Below are positions 63,630-64,000 of a stretch of 64,000 nt of DNA, piece by piece (the stretch's first letter is position 1; every line of letters starts with the position of its first letter). The notes under the pieces are model-generated. The model was given only the letters and a program-made list of their open reading frames with translations. It was not told the origin of the DNA and made no database searches. The translations under genes and the position numbers were made by a program. The stretch is from Cucumis sativus. Taxonomy: Eukaryota; Streptophyta; Magnoliopsida; Cucurbitales; Cucurbitaceae. The stretch covers positions 2,294,001 through 2,358,000 of the forward strand of contig NC_026655.2 in NCBI RefSeq assembly GCF_000004075.3. Direction: 5' to 3'.

Positions 63630-64000
63630 CTGCCAATTTTAAGTGTAAGAGAAAATGTCAAACATTCTACAAAAACCCGAGATTGACAATAAATCATTGG
63701 AAGCACACACAACAGTGTTCATTATCAAGAAAATATACCACACCAATAACATATAAATAAAGATTAAAAAAATAAGTGGTATCAATATTTCTTCATAACA
63801 ATTGCATTTGAAGTGAATGTAACAGCAAATTAAGAAGAAAATAAAATTTGAGCCCCTAGAAAATTTACAATAATAAGAAATACATCCATCTACCCATCCA
63901 AGTACATATTTTCTTTTTCCTTTACTAAATGAGAAAACTTGACTTTCATTGAGAGGAATATGAAAGAATACTAAGGGAAAAAACCCATAAAAAGGAGCCA

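Overview
The window is plant nuclear DNA, AT-rich between genes, with short GT-AG introns, long gene-poor spacers and typical plant families: an R-R-type (DIV/SRM1-like) MYB, a clade of vacuolar ALMT channels, GPI-anchored LTP, NIMIN and ASPG1-type aspartic proteases. Gene structures point to a eudicot. A cucurbit (Cucumis-like) source is my guess from the look of the proteins and is not proven by the sequence.

Layout. 2.3-3.4 kb (+): a two-exon MYB transcription factor. 6.5-6.8 kb (-): a 55-residue single-span membrane protein. 8.3-12.1 kb (-): a 13-exon CCR4-type nuclease (homolog 3-like). 13.5-21.0 kb (-): actin-related protein 4 in 20 exons, with one GC-AG intron and a tRNA-derived SINE in intron 7. 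21.0-35.9 kb: a cluster of three ASPG1-like aspartic proteases (+), each intronless. The first carries an in-frame TGA and the other two are intact. The first two were made by a tandem duplication that also copied the ARP4 5' flank. 37.1 kb (-): tRNA-Asp(GUC). 38.1-40.9 kb (-): a six-exon ALMT9-like channel. 44.8-45.6 kb (+): a three-exon GPI-anchored lipid transfer protein. 46.1-47.0 kb (-): a two-exon, probably plastid-targeted, one-span membrane protein. 48.5-49.2 kb (-): an acidic protein I do not recognise. 55.9-56.3 kb (-): a NIMIN-like NPR1 interactor. 60.5 kb to the right edge (-): the 3' part of a second CCR4-type gene (homolog 5-like), whose first exons lie outside the window. A decayed Cassandra-type 5S-bearing LTR fossil lies near 51.6-51.9 kb.

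The genes do not form a pathway. What links parts of the window is history: two CCR4-family genes on the same strand about 48 kb apart, and a protease array that grew by duplication and carried a promoter copy with it. I saw no CRISPR, no cluster of biosynthetic genes and no clearly new system. The most interesting structure is the duplicated ARP4 promoter stranded inside the protease array. Exon limits below were read by eye from splice signals and from continuity of the protein; UTR ends are not determined.
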